A stretch of DNA of 64,000 nucleotides from Ciona savignyi (lineage: Eukaryota; Chordata; Ascidiacea; Phlebobranchia; Cionidae). Under the pieces are notes generated by a model. The model saw nothing but the letters and a program-made list of their open reading frames with translations, did not search any database and was not told the origin of the DNA. Below, in pieces: positions 23,501-35,976 of this stretch (position 1 is the first letter of the stretch; every line of letters begins with the position of its first letter). The DNA lies in assembly GCA_000149265.1 (NCBI GenBank), contig CH003025.1:333234-397233 (forward strand). The letters run 5' to 3'. The position numbers and the translations under genes are program-made.

Positions 23501-25067
23501 TAAAAAATGATGTAAAAATATTTTGACAAGTTTAAATACACTCGTAAAATAAATTATGATCGATGAAGTTTAATACTTAGCGGCTATCTTGCAAGAGTAG
23601 TTTACGTGAAATTGGCTTTGATTCTTTCTTTTTACGACTTGTTATGTTGTGCTATATTACTTAGCAACACTCGTAATATCTATATACGGCCATGCCTTTA
23701 ATGCAAACTTACGGAAACAAAAAATCTCGACGAAACTGTCAGGTTTGTGCTTGTTTTACCTTCGCGTTGTCTCTATAAACGCCTTTGTTACGTCACCATC
23801 CCACCTTTGGGTAGGTGAATAAAGCTGTCCAGGTCACAATTGCTTGTTTGTTCGCTTACAATGAAACGTGTTCCGCGGATGCTTGCTCGGCAAACACATA
23901 GCTGGAACATCCATTAACGTCCACACGGCAGCTTACTGCTTCTGTTTAACTCTCTTCGGTTGCTAGAACTAATATTAGATCAAATCATTTCGGATTTTGC
24001 GAGATTGGATCTAGAATAACTTATATTTTTGGTCTTGATTAAACATAAAAAACTAAATGACATTTTATAAATTGTTATTCTATTATAGATCATTTGCAAG
24101 CTTTAGTTTATAAACAACAAATTTTAATAGATTTGACAAACAGTAAAAGAAGTTATTATTTAACATCTACTAACTGTCAATTGATTTATTACCATTTTTG
24201 TTTTCTGAAAACACCCACAGCTCTGTGGTACAAAATTATACGTAACTTCAAACATCCCAAATTCTGGTGTTGGCCATATAAAAAGAAATATTATCACAGC
24301 CTGGTTCTATTATGTAATTTGTGGCAATATGCACAGTATACAACTATACGCCTCTTAAACAACACAATACAACCATTTAAAGGTTTTATTTTTTATTGCA
24401 AATTGACAATGTGTTAATGCGTCCTTGCTTACTTGTTAAATGTTTTAGCTAGGAAAGTAATGTTTGTTACAAGTGTAAGAATGCAACACCAACATATAAA
24501 AAAAGTATTTAGGAGCAAAATTTGTACAGTAGTGCGATTTATTTCGTTCAATTGAAATAAGAGAAATAATAGAATAAAGGACTTCTTAAAGTAAATGAAC
24601 AATGTTTTATTAGCTTTATCATTTTTTTGTTATGGTTATATATGATTTTTATGAACAAATTTCGCAAATCGGAAATATAACCCACTCAATTAATTGAATT
24701 TAAAATAACATTAGTAATATTTTTTATTAATAATAAGGTTTAACTTTTTCGTCAGTTTAGTTTTTTCTTACTAGCACGCCTTAACATTGAAATAAGAATA
24801 TTATAAATGACGTTTATTTTTCAGGTCAAAATCTGGTTTCAAAATCGACGGATGAAGCAGAAAAAACGGGATAAAGAGGCAGAGAAGTTCAACGAGAAAA
24901 AAATTTCAATGTCCAAGACCTATTCCAACGACAACCGGAAGTCGCCTCAGATGACGTCACTACCTTCTACTCCATCGACTCAATGTGACGTCACAAACTA
25001 TAACACTGTGATGTCATTTAAACACCAGTTCCAAAAGTCCGACGTTAAATCCGAAATGAGCACGTGA
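17563..25067 (+). CDS. Hox1: Homeobox protein Hox1
   Basis: Anterior-group Hox transcription factor. Three exons: 17563-18196, 22864-23039 and 24825-25067, giving 350 residues with phases 1 and 0. Exon 1 ends with the Hox1-type hexapeptide region [13 protein letters not shown], the PBC-contact motif. Exon 2 carries homeodomain residues to Gln44; exon 3 begins [14 protein letters not shown], the recognition helix with Asn51. The sequence [19 protein letters not shown] is diagnostic of Hox1/labial. The homeobox is interrupted between codons 44 and 45, a position also known for labial. The N-terminal half is rich in Pro, Tyr, Ser and Thr. An acceptor-like site 11 bp before the ATG (TTGTAG, ending 17551) could mark a 5'UTR intron or spliced-leader acceptor. 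In Ciona, Hox1 is known to respond to retinoic acid. No other Hox gene is in the window. Confidence 0.97.
20215..20590 (+). repeat. Tandem repeat of about 120 bp, three copies
   Basis: Three diverged direct copies. The shared block GATAAAATGTCGAAATAAAA or a variant begins near 20243, 20370 and 20487, and each copy continues through a TTTAAAAATATTC block and a CAGTCTGTAAGT-type block. Spacing is about 127 then 117 bp. It lies in Hox1 intron 1 with no coding frame, so it looks like a small satellite-like expansion. Confidence 0.75.
21864..22141. repeat. Inverted minisatellite array (CAACTGAACCCCTTA)
   Basis: About six units of CAACTGAACCCCTTA and variants run from 21864 to 21960. They are followed directly by about eleven units of the reverse complement (AAGGGGTTCAGTTGT) to 22141. 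The two arms can pair over roughly 90 bp. It lies in Hox1 intron 1. Confidence 0.9.
23040..24824 (+). other. Hox1 intron 2, within the homeobox
   Basis: GT-AG intron of 1.8 kb, mostly AT-rich. A GC-richer block at about 23700-23960 has a perfect AGGTCA nuclear-receptor half-site at 23831-23836, with AGGTGA at 23813-23818 twelve bases upstream, and a TTACGTCAC box nearby. The retinoic acid response element of Ciona Hox1 is reported in the second intron, so this block is the best candidate by eye, although I do not see a canonical DR5. Confidence 0.6.
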
Positions 25068-25304
25068 CCTCGATAATTGTTTCTTCAAAATCGAAACGCT
25101 CTGGAAAGTCGACGATATGACGCCATGCACCAACCCAGTGGCGTCACACACCGAAAACCGAAACTGAAATAGCTGTCGATCTGTCGTAACTTAGAAGAAT
25201 GTGCTCACCACGCCGAATAACCTGTTCCTTCCATTGTTTACCTCATGCTGTACATAAAGTCGATTTTGAGATGTATATTGTGTTTATCGTACGTGTATCG
25301 TTGA

Positions 25305-25310
25305 AATAAA
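25305..25310 (+). terminator. Hox1 polyadenylation signal
   Basis: AATAAA about 240 bp after the Hox1 stop codon; the intervening 3'UTR-like sequence has no repeat. Confidence 0.55.
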
Positions 25311-25957
25311 TCAAATTCACAAATCAGTTAATGCCATGGTGATAATACGACGAAGACACTTCTACAGTTTTCGTTCAAAGCTTTAAAACTGAGGATTCAG
25401 GCAAAACGTTTGCTAAGAAGGACGCAACTGATTATCTAGTCGGTGTTTTATTCTAAGGTCTACGGCCCTGGTTAGGAAAACACCGTCATTAGAGACTCTC
25501 CCATTTGACGGTTCTGTGATTTTAGATGTCGACCGGGCTAATGCAGATACTTAGTGACCTCGTTATAATTTGTTTTTGTTGGATTCTACGTCAAGTACGT
25601 GCTTTGTATAATAAGCTATGCAAAATACAAGGTTTATTGGTAATCTACTAAGAGGCGTCAATTCCAAGCATATACTTTAAAGGAACAAGGCAAATTGTTG
25701 AATACGTTTCTGTTTATTTGTAATGGTATCCTTAATGCATAGATGTGTGATCACTTGGAAACGAGCATGTACAAGCAGTTAATATAGGATATAGTACCGA
25801 TATGGTCCTTTAGCAATTATTAAAAAAACAAAATTTATAATAAAATTTAACAAGGGAAAATTACATTGCGAAATATTTAATATTACACTCACAATCGAAC
25901 AGTGGGTAATGCCTGATTTAAACAAACAATCTACTAATGTTACGGCACATTATATTA

Positions 25958-28146
25958 CTATTCTCCTTTCATCCCTTCTACGAATGCCAGTATAGTTGAA
26001 ATAAGCGCAAGGCCTGTGCTAATCCAGATTAGATAGTAACTGTAGCCGAAGTTAGCCATGCCCCCGAATGCTTTGGTCGCATTGATATTACCGACTGTGT
26101 ACACGCTCCCACCGGTAATCTTTGCAACCACTGCGGAAAAAGGTTAAATTTGGGATTAAAGAATACTCTATTGGCAGACATGTAGCACATTTCACATTAT
26201 TAAGATCAGGATTTATTAAATTTGTGTATGGTACTATAAGCTATGATTAGTAAAAAGTTAAATTCGGTTTGCGGGAACCGAACGATAGCACGTTTGTAAC
26301 CAGACCCTGTCTTAAGGGTTATGTACTCGGGCAAGTTAATGTGGATCATGGCGTAAACATACTAATATATGTGTTACATCATATAATCATAGAGTACAAA
26401 TATGTGTTACATCATAGAAGTCTAATGATAACTGTTAATCTATTTATTCTATTAAGATTTCTAAAGTTTTAACTATGATTGTAACAATATGTATTTTTAT
26501 TAAATATCATGTTGTTAAGGTTAAAAGTTGGTAGAAAGTGGTATAATTCCATGGTGGTAAAAGTGATCTTTTGCGTGACGACTGGTTACGTGAACATGTG
26601 GTGTGTGTGTAGGTTTGGGTAATGTAGGTTTTGGGGAAACACTTTTAGGTTGGGGAATCAAAAATGTACATAGAATCGTGATGCAAAGGTAAGTGCAAGT
26701 TTTGTTTTAAATTTTATATACTTCGTGAATTAGTTCGTTTTAAAGTAGGACATTTAAGTTTTATCATGAAAAAAAGAAACGCAGCAGCAGCGTTGTAACA
26801 GTGAAAGTTGCTAGGTTAATTCTTGCCATCCATTGTGTTTTTTTTGTTTTTTTTTACTGAACCAAGTTTCGAACCCATGATGGGCGCGTCGCTAGGACCG
26901 TTTTTTGTATAAAAGTAGGTATATGTGTCGGTTGCATTAACCATTTGGCCACACGATCGTACTCCATAACTTTCCGCTAAGAGCCAACAGCCGACGCTCT
27001 AACTCAGCTAACCAGCATGGTTTGGCCATATGCCAAAATTTGTCAAAAGGTAAATGCTCACCTGCTATTAAGATAAGCACCGCTGCCGTTATTCCAAAGA
27101 CTTTTTTATCCTTTCTCATGAAAACAATGAAAAAAATAGCGCCGCACAAACCGGACACGATACCAAACATAATAAGGATGCAGGTCACAAATGATAGAAC
27201 GTCTTGGCCTGAAACAAATATGATAGAATGCTTAAGTTTATCTCTGCAAATGGGAAATACACTTATCGTCGTTTGAAAAGTGCCATAAGTTAGTTTCTGC
27301 GTTATGCTCAAACTCTTGTTAAATACGATGGACATTTTAAAGATTTTGGTTAATCCTTTAAAACAAAAGCAACCGGCAGGTTTTGATATTATAACCTTTC
27401 GGCTTTCGGCAAGAGATGTTTATCCCAATCTCAAGTTTCGATTTTGATTCGAATTGTATCCTTCTACTAATTTAAAATAAAGTGCTCCCAGTGAAATAAA
27501 ATGAGTTTTAATTATATAATTTTGTTTTACAAAAAAAAAGAATGATAAAATTTGTTCTTAGTTTAATAGCGATGATCTTATTTTACAATGGGATTCATTT
27601 CACCCAAATATACATTATGCAATATTATAAATCTTTTTTGCCTTATTTTTAAGTTGTTTCCGTTCAAAATTATAGGTCCTAGATTAATTCTTGAATTCAA
27701 ACTGCTGATTCGTATTAAGGACATCCCTAATTTTGGTCAGAGGCTGTAACGAAAGGCTAACCAACCATCCGTGCTACATATATTTTTATTCTGTCTTGTA
27801 GTCCACATGCCCGAATAAAAAAGTGGGGATGCTCTATAGCCTTGTGTATAAATAATTTACCGAGTCAAGTTTTAAGATATAGACGCTAAATTAGATATAT
27901 CAAACCCTAAAAATAAGAATTTTACCGTATAATTATCAAGAAATCGGGATTATATGGTTAAAACTTCGGAATAAAAAATCACCTACCAAGTACGTTAGTG
28001 CATCCTGCCAACCCACTAATAGTTTCATTACAAGATAAGAACACCCCTCGTCCATCGTCCAACCATGCAGGTGTGGCAACCGATACAACTGCCACCACAA
28101 ACGCTACGAGTATTGCGCATAGCGCCAAAACCGACAAGGCTCTCAT
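25958..28146 (-). CDS. Claudin/PMP22-like four-helix membrane protein 1
   Basis: Three exons: 28146-27987, 27208-27062 and 26130-25958, phases 1 and 1, 159 residues. Predicted helices: residues 4-24 (N-terminal, signal-like), about 57-80, about 88-105 (split across the exon 2/3 junction) and about 133-152. The first loop has PAWLDD followed by two cysteines (about residues 39 and 49), reminiscent of the W...C...C pattern of the claudin/PMP22/EMP superfamily but without the full GLW motif. The 147-nt middle exon has the same length and phases as an exon in the claudin-like gene at 50792-52229, so the two are probably distant paralogues. Likely plasma-membrane or junction protein; the specific role is unknown. 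Confidence 0.75.
26860..26970 (-). repeat. tRNA-like SINE, family B
   Basis: On the minus strand it has a GTGGCCAAATGGTTAA head and a CATCATGGGTTCGAAAC B-box-like region. A related plus copy is at 54448-54560. The head differs from family A and resembles a Ser/Leu-type tRNA. It lies in the intron between exons 2 and 3 of the claudin-like gene 1. Confidence 0.5.
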
Positions 28147-31100
28147 TGAAATTTATATATGTCGGTCAACTTTTTGTTACAAGTCCTAAAAATTTATAAA
28201 CAATGCCTTATATCCTAATAAAAATATCTTAACTTGAAATTGTTTTTTAGATACCATATAAATTTGGGCAAAAAATGCAAAACTGATAAGTAAATCTTGT
28301 GCATAACTTTTATAATATATAATTTTAAAGCATGTATATATATTACAAAAGTTACATATGTAATGTCTATAATACCCTACGATTAACATAAAAGTCCTAT
28401 GGCTTTCTCAAACGATAACGGGCGTAGCTCATTAGAAAATACGTTTTCATGTGGGCAATTAATTCTTTCTCATATGCTTTTCCTGTGTAAACATTAGGTC
28501 GAATTTCAAATTAATATCCGAAATAGTTTCCGGCATAATTTCTATTGCATTATCGTTTGCCCTGATGTAGCCTTCGTGTCATAACAATGTTTGTTTTTAA
28601 CTTATTTATGTAGTTTATTGATTATAATCCATTTATGTACGCATTAAAAAATCATAGAAATATTCGTGCGCATACACCTATAGTGTTAATGTCTCTAAGG
28701 GAAAATTGAAGTAATAACAAATATAGCTCATTCTGCAACAGATCTGGCAACCCGATAGGGCGAAAAGGGTTTAGCTTGACGTCTGAATTATAGGAAATGT
28801 TTTGTCAAATTTTCGATAAACATATAGACATAATTATGCTCTATAAGGAGAGAGTGTGACTAGTTAGCGTCATATGTGACTCGTTAACGCCACCGAGCGG
28901 CTATCGAGTCGGACGAAACGTGTACTATCTTTAAACAAAAACATTCCAGTAAGTCGTGTGACCGAATGGTTAACGTAATCATTACATATATATACTTACG
29001 CAACAAAAACAATCCTAATACTGCACTGCGATCTCGAAATATGGTTCCTTCAAACATGCGCAGTCAAGTATATTGCACGGTTATATATAAAGTGTCTGGG
29101 AGGAAAGAATCAAATGATTATTTCCTAATTATTATAGCAAGCCAGGCAAATGGAACTTCATGACAATACCTTGCTCTAAAATTACTGCTGAGAAACTGGA
29201 AATACTTAAAAAAGACCAATAAAATGGCCTGTGTCGTGTTTTGTGTATTTTTCCTAAAACGCGTGATTATCGTAATATTCAAGCGTTTTTTATCTCGGTC
29301 CCCATCGAAAAAAAGTGTATCAACTCCAAATTTAACCGCTGCCTTTTACTGTACGCATTTATCAAAGTAACCAAAACACAACGCTGTAGAGAAAATATAA
29401 AAAGAAATAATCTCATCCATTGTTTGGCCACATAAAGTTATTTGATGTTGTACTCCCATATAGTAAAAAACAACAAAAAATGGTATTTAAGAAACTTTCC
29501 AAAAGTATGTCATAAAGAAAGACACATTAATGCAAAAATATAAAACCAAAGTAGCCAAATAAGTATGTGACAGCATGAATTACACAAAAAGATTAAGGAA
29601 TCGTAACTTACGGTTGGCTGGGCGGTTGTTTTTATATTAATAAAACTTCACGCGCAATGGCAAAAATAATAACAGCAAATCTGTTTTTAATCGAGCTCTT
29701 ACAAAAACCACGTTTACTCGAGCTGACGAAAAATTTAAAAGGGTTTATTATTGGTTACAAATACATGGCTGTTTAAAATATCTTAATCTGGTTTTAACAG
29801 TACACTGAGTACAGAAGTAATTTCCAGCAATGGTTGTTGTGAGTTTAGCCTCCCATTTGTGTTGTTGCTTTGCTGTGCGTTTGCAAACTACCCCGCATTT
29901 ATAGAGGGCTTGCGTTGTTTCAGTTTTTATAGAAAACAAATTCTATAACGCAATTATGACGTACTTTAAAATTGGAAAATAACGTCCCAATTAAACTAAA
30001 CACACAATCAAGGTGGTTTGTATACGCCACTACTTCTAATCTAAACCCTTTAATATTTTTTTGGGTTAATGCGTAAAACCGAAATATCCTACCATATCAT
30101 TTTAATGGAATCGCAATGCACCATAAAACGGGAAAGAAGTAAAAAGGCGGTTAGGCTAATTTCATTTATGCGCAATCAAGTATATTGCACGGGAAGCGGC
30201 TGGGGGGGAAGGAATCAAATGATTATTTTCAGATCATTATATCACGCCAGGCAAAATGGAAGTTAACCATGCGATGTTTTGAAATAACTACTGAGAAACT
30301 GGAAATACTCGAACAGAACAATAAAATCGCAAATCACAATAAAGCGCAGAAAAATATCAATTTAATGTTTCCCTGTCGGTTTTGAACCGTAGTTTAAAGT
30401 ACACGTCAACTGAATGGAGCTTACTAACATATACACCACGCTGTAATTTTTCCGGCAACCTAGCGGTGGGTTGAGGTAATCTAACGATTATTTTGGTCGT
30501 AACATCCCTTTATGTATTCGCGGAATAATTTTACAATTTTCGATGCGATAACTGTATTCCGTTTGTTCATGGACGGGATTAATCTCTTACTATATTATTA
30601 TAAAGGAATAAAGCGGTAAAAAGCCCACGGCCGCGATAGTATGTAAAAAAATAATTTAAAATCGGTAAATAACGCCCACATGAAAATGAAACTGAACATA
30701 CAAGCAAGGTGGTTTGTATAGACCAGCCCTTCTACACTGTTTAATAGAGTATAGAGATTGCGGAAATTATCTATAGTAATATGTTATCTTCGGGAACAAA
30801 CATAATCATTTAAAACTTTGATCAGAGATTTACCAAGTGGTTATGTCGTCATAGTTTTTAAAACGTTACTTGTTTTATTCAAAGCAAAACAATAATAAAA
30901 CCATGTCGCTTAATATTCGCAAAGTGAGAAATTGAAAATCATTGATTGTACATTGCTGACGAAACGCATTCTAACGTGGCCAGATGCACTTTTTTAACGT
31001 GGCCATCAAAGTGCTGCTTTAGTGCGGATCTTGCACAAGATATGCAAATCGCAATGAACCCCGTTCGGCTAGAGAGGGCAACTCGGTCACCATGGCCGCA

Positions 31101-31185
31101 GGTTTTCGTAGATTTCCTTATTTTCACCTATAACCCTGTTATATCTCCGTATTTCCTCTTCGTATGAATGTTCCAGCTTCCGCGG
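28147..31185. other. Intergenic region with old dispersed duplications
   Basis: No gene seen. About 29057-29227 and 30169-30330 are diverged direct copies sharing TCAAGTATATTGCACGG, a GAATCAAATGATTATTT block and GAGAAACTGGAAATACT. About 29971-30040 and 30655-30738 share CAAGGTGGTTTGTATA. A family A SINE fragment lies near 30400-30520. The duplicated blocks have no convincing reading frame. Confidence 0.6.
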
Positions 31186-33713
31186 TCACACTTGCAGGTT
31201 GACGTACGGCTGAAGCTGCAGTCGGAAGATATTCGCCTGGGAGGGCATCGACTTATCGATCTTGACACCCGATCTGCGAAGTCGAGCTAGACTGATCTCA
31301 GACACGTCACGGCAATCTTTCACTTGAAGCAATCGAAGATTCTTGCAGTATTCCCCGATTTTTCTGCAACACAACAAAGTATAACAATCGCAGAGTAGTG
31401 TACAGACTTCAGATTTCCTCACCAACACGTATTTAAATTACCAAATATCCTATTGGTCGCAGGATATTCTGGACAGAATATCCTCGTTTATGCCAATGCT
31501 TTGGAAAACACAGCATTATTACATGGGTAAATAACTTATAACCGTCATGTTACATGAATAATTGCGGTGTGCGTTGTATATGATTCAGATGTTTTTTTTT
31601 CCAGTTTTCAGTTTAATAGTCGGCTGTGAAAAAATATTTTAAGCCATCAGCTAATTTGGTCCAAAAACGTTTCAATAAGACAGCTTTTGTCCTTGCCTAT
31701 AGCCTTGTAGGTAATTTAGGGATGTGCCAGGCGAATGATTTCGTTTGGAACAACCGATGCACCACGAAAACTAACCTTACAGCAGCGTTTGTGATTCTCC
31801 AGCATCCGGAAATGTTCAAGCTCACCAACCCCTGGCACTTGACAGCCAGCGACTCGACAGCACGGTCGGTGATCGGGTACACGTTAGTGAGCGCGAGGTG
31901 CGTGAGCTTCCGACATGCAGTGGAGAGCGTTATCACACACTCGTCATCTAACGACCAACAGCCGCTGACATCAAGGTCAATCAAGTGCGGATTGCTGCTT
32001 ACAAGCACCTTGAATGTATCCTGGAAGTGAAAGTGGTGTCATCCAGCCGACAAGTTCGTATGGTGCAAGGGTAGCATGTCGCACCACCAACTGATAGGTT
32101 GTAGGATTAAAACCTGCCACCAGCTATTCGGTTGTGTTCTAAGGGCAATGCACTTAGCCGAAGTTTCTTAAACTCTTGGAATTATTGGGTTCATTAAAAA
32201 CTGGATCATTTTTTTCCAACAAACTATAATACACAACAATCTTAAAAGCCCAATAATCCACTGGTTTAAATAATTTTAAAGCCCAATAATCCACTGGTTT
32301 AAAGTTCAAATAACATCTGCTAAGAACTTGCCATATATACCAACAATTTCGATCCCAAATTCTTTCGATTAAAACTAATGTTCTAACTGACTGGAGTAAC
32401 CAACCAACAAACACTGTTCATACCTGATCGATCCAGTTGCAGCCACTAATTGAAAGTTTGTTCAAGAGGCCAGAACACGATCCAAGAACGCTCATTGAAT
32501 GGTTGCTTAGTCTCGAGCAGTTGCTTATATCCAATACAGTCAAGCAGGGACATTGGCAGACCTGGGAATAGTTTGTTTTAGGTTTTTGATGGGTTAAGCT
32601 TAGACGAAACATTAAGTTGTATACAACTGAAGCATCATCTTAATATTACCATTTCTATTTACACAATTCCATCTAGTTTTAAGTATCTGCTGTAAATTTT
32701 TTTTGCGATCCCTTTAAATACAAATATTGTTTGTAATCTGATTTTAAGACATGTATTTTTGGTTGGTGGGGTTTTTCATAAAAAACGGATCATCTAATCA
32801 GGTTAAAACTATATGAAATACTAATAGTCATGGTAAGATTTTTTCCCAATCTTAATTCAAAACAAAACAACTATGATGCCGTAAAAACAATGATGCCGTG
32901 TTCAAGAAATCCTCCTACTTTCAATCCATATATATGCTCAAGAGTTTGCCATTGGTTGAAAATTCAATATAATTTAAAAACAAAAAATGATGTTGCATCA
33001 TTTGTCATTTACCACTGAAAATCAATATCCCAATCCCACATAAAAAAATAATTAGCCGCTTTTCTTAATTTTATTGTTGTTAATTAATTTTTCAGGAGAC
33101 ATGGTTTTAAACTTTAAATTGGTATCTTGGGAACCCATTGATAATATACACCAAGTATATAATAATAACAATTATGATTAGGTAATCACTAGGGATCTGA
33201 ATATACCTTACATTCACATTGGGTTTTACAAATAGCAATGGTTGGCACATGATTGACACTCGTTAGTTGTAATAACATTTACTTACAGTGGAAATGAACA
33301 ACTCATCACAAAGCCAATGTTTAGCGTTGCTGAGATTTAGCTCTTGCAAGACACGGTTTTCATTGGACATTAATCTAAAAGCCTCGGCTGTCACTTTGCT
33401 TGATAACTGTATAAGAGAAAACGCTGGAGATTATAATAGATAAACACAAGAGGAAAACAACTTATTTATCTAGTGCAACATGCAAGAATTGGGATGAGGG
33501 CAAAGAATGATTTGTCTGGTTTTACCAGAGTGATAAAAGCTTCACACTCACCTCTGAGAGGTTTATTGTTCTGCATGTTTTGAAATACTCCTGGATAGCT
33601 ATTTGGTACGTTTTTGAGACTTCTCTAAGCAAGAACAACTCTGGTGTTGATAGATAAATCAGAATCTTTGGAAACACCACATCTTGAATTGGCAACACTG
33701 ATAACATATCCAT
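31186..33713 (-). CDS. FBXL15: F-box/LRR-repeat protein 15
   Basis: Substrate receptor of an SCF ubiquitin ligase; in vertebrates FBXL15 targets SMURF1 and so affects BMP signalling. Five exons: 33713-33552, 33406-33287, 32561-32424, 32020-31776 and 31363-31186, 280 residues (human 300). Exon 1 encodes an F-box-like N-terminus (LPIQDVVFPKILIYL, LREVSKTYQ). Exons 2-4 encode leucine-rich repeats of the cysteine-containing type (LDISNCSRLS, LSISGCNWID, LDVSGCWSLDD, LNISGCWRIT). Exon 5 ends with SLARLRRSGVKID and PYVNLQV, matching the characteristic C-terminus of FBXL15, which also ends in VNLQV. All junction phases agree. Start ATG 33713 has a second ATG two codons on. Confidence 0.93.
32050..32300 (+). 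repeat. SINE-like fragment and 33-bp direct repeat in FBXL15 intron
   Basis: About 32050-32170 is a diverged tRNA-headed SINE. AAAGCCCAATAATCCACTGG occurs at 32245 and again at 32278, a two-copy tandem with 33-bp period. Both lie in the intron between exons 4 and 3. Confidence 0.55.
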
Positions 33714-35976
33714 TCCTGTACTGGATTAACTAGTCCCATCTACTTACATTGGGCAGTGTTTCCTAACAAGCCTGGTAATTATGGAAAAAATGAAGAGTTA
33801 CACAAGTATACAGATACAAAATGAAATACAGAATTGTAGAAATGCATGACTAAATGTAACACAACATTATAAATCAATTTTATGGGGTATAGGATAATAT
33901 AGCCCAACCAAGATTAATGGGACAATACAGCATGCTTTGCACTGGGACACAGCCACATAAAACATGTGCCCACCATTAGGTTACCAATGCTATCGCAGTG
34001 TGTTGTGTATGATTGAGAACTTCATGCTGAATTAACCCCCCATACTTCCAGTGGGTTCAGGTGACGTCCACCAAGTGCAAGTGTACAAGGACAATACAAA
34101 TTGTCAGTGACTGGTTTCAACCAACTATTCAGCTGAGAGTGTTTATACATTAACTGGCTGGAAAGCCAAACAAATCTAAAAAAATGAAATAGCGGCAGGA
34201 TTAGAATTAATTTTAAATTCTTTCTATTTTCACCCTTTGTACTGAACACATGGCCCAACTAGCTGTAAAAATATTGCTTAATGTATATTGCATACAGTAA
34301 CAATATATAATAGTACGGGATGTTAAATCACAGAACGCTTAGGATCTTGCAACAATAATAGTATCAGACCACGAATGATCTTAAGACAAATAAAGTATAC
34401 TGAAGACAATTTCTAAATACAATGAAATGATTTCACTACGTAAAAAATTGTAGCACAGAAAAATCTCCAAATTGCTAGCATTTCATTTAAGCTTTTAAAG
34501 GTTGGTGCCAGAGTGTATCGTTGTTTATAAAAGGCAATGATAAGATACTAACATAAACAACATTGCATAAATAAAACAAAGGAATTTCTGTGCAGGAAGA
34601 CATTGGGAATGATGGAAATATTTTAATGTAACGACCTTTCAGCTGTTGGCGGACACCATGACCAACTGAGCTAAATGGCAAGTCTGACTGAAGATTATAT
34701 GGTTTATAAACATTTAGATCACTTTTTTAACCCAAAAAATGTAGCCTTATCAGACGGTTTCACTTTGTATTAGAAAATAATCGTGAAAATAAAAGTGATA
34801 TTCATAAAGAAATCATTAAACAGCTTCATAGCAGTCTTTAAAAGTGCACAGTAAAAGTATTCTGTCTTGAGAGTTATCCGCCATAGACACAGTATACAGT
34901 ATGGCATAGAAATCATATATAAATGCATCGAAATAATGGAACAGCAGTTGTAAGGAACAGATATTAAATGCAGGCGATAAACTAGCCATACTGGTGTGGT
35001 ATAGCTGTTGAATTCTGCATTGGAATGCTTTCGAAATAAAGGGTATCTGGTATATTGGTAGCATGATTCATTAAGCAATATGGCAGTTGATGCAAAAAAC
35101 TTTCATTCACTGGAGGTTTTAAACTTGTTAAGAATGAAATTTAAATTTAAAATGAAGTAAGAATGCTTTTAGGTTAAACAATAAAACATTGTTAGAACTT
35201 ATTGATAATACAATCTAGACCGTCTTAAATTGACATGAGAAAAATGAAAAAAATCAAGTGATTTGCAAAAACGGCATGTATGATTGCAACAGGATTGATG
35301 AGCATTTGAGATCTTGATACACTTGTTACAAAAAGCGAACCTTGGTAGAGATAATCTCACTGACTAATGAAAAAAGTACCAATACATTGCAAAAAAATAT
35401 TCGTGCTGCTTTCTTGAGTTAATAAAAGTAAAGAACAAGTTTTCTTTTACATACAATTATGTCAGTTAGTTAACGGCGTGAAACAGAAAACATTTTTAAC
35501 AAGCGAATATGCTTTGGGTTGTTTACATCACTTTGGTACCAGGAAACAACATGATCCATATGCTGTTAGATATCTTTGAAAACTGTGCAGAAGCACAAAT
35601 GGTATTCCTATGTGAAGATTATGAGACATAGACGTAATGTTAGGATGCAAGAGGTGCAAAGTGCACTTGGACATCTGGCTTACCTATAGTAAACTCAAAG
35701 TCTGCTTAAAAATTAAATTATTTTAACTTCCACATTAACCAAACCAACATGTGCATTTTACCGTGATGATGCACTTTTGCACCCATACAAAAAATAAAAT
35801 TTACACCTTTGGTAGATTTTTTTCTTTTTGTATAACCTTAAGACTCTTGATGACCGTAACCAAACGACTGTGTTAAGGAATGCCGGTATATGAGGAAGAA
35901 GTTCTAAATATGGCATGAGTTTGGATATAACTTAAAATTTGAAAGTGAAGCACTTAGATTCCACTTGATCCAAGCT
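33714..35976. other. Intergenic region or phosphatase 3'UTR
   Basis: No coding sequence seen. A minus-strand SINE copy lies at about 33945-34145. The AT-rich remainder probably includes the 3'UTR of the phosphatase gene to the right and the promoter of FBXL15 just right of 33713. Confidence 0.55.
33945..34145 (-). repeat. Diverged family A SINE
   Basis: Keeps the ATTAGGTTACC, GCAGTGTGTTGTGTATGAT and CAGTGGGTTCAGG blocks in the minus orientation. Confidence 0.6.

Noticed and set aside
24094-24417. 107-codon open frame in Hox1 intron 2
   Set aside because: Rich in Tyr, Leu, Phe and Lys as expected from AT-rich DNA; no motif and no transcript signals.
31626-32030. 134-codon plus-strand frame
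   Set aside because: Antisense of FBXL15 exon 4, whose minus-strand LRR sequence is clearly the coding one.
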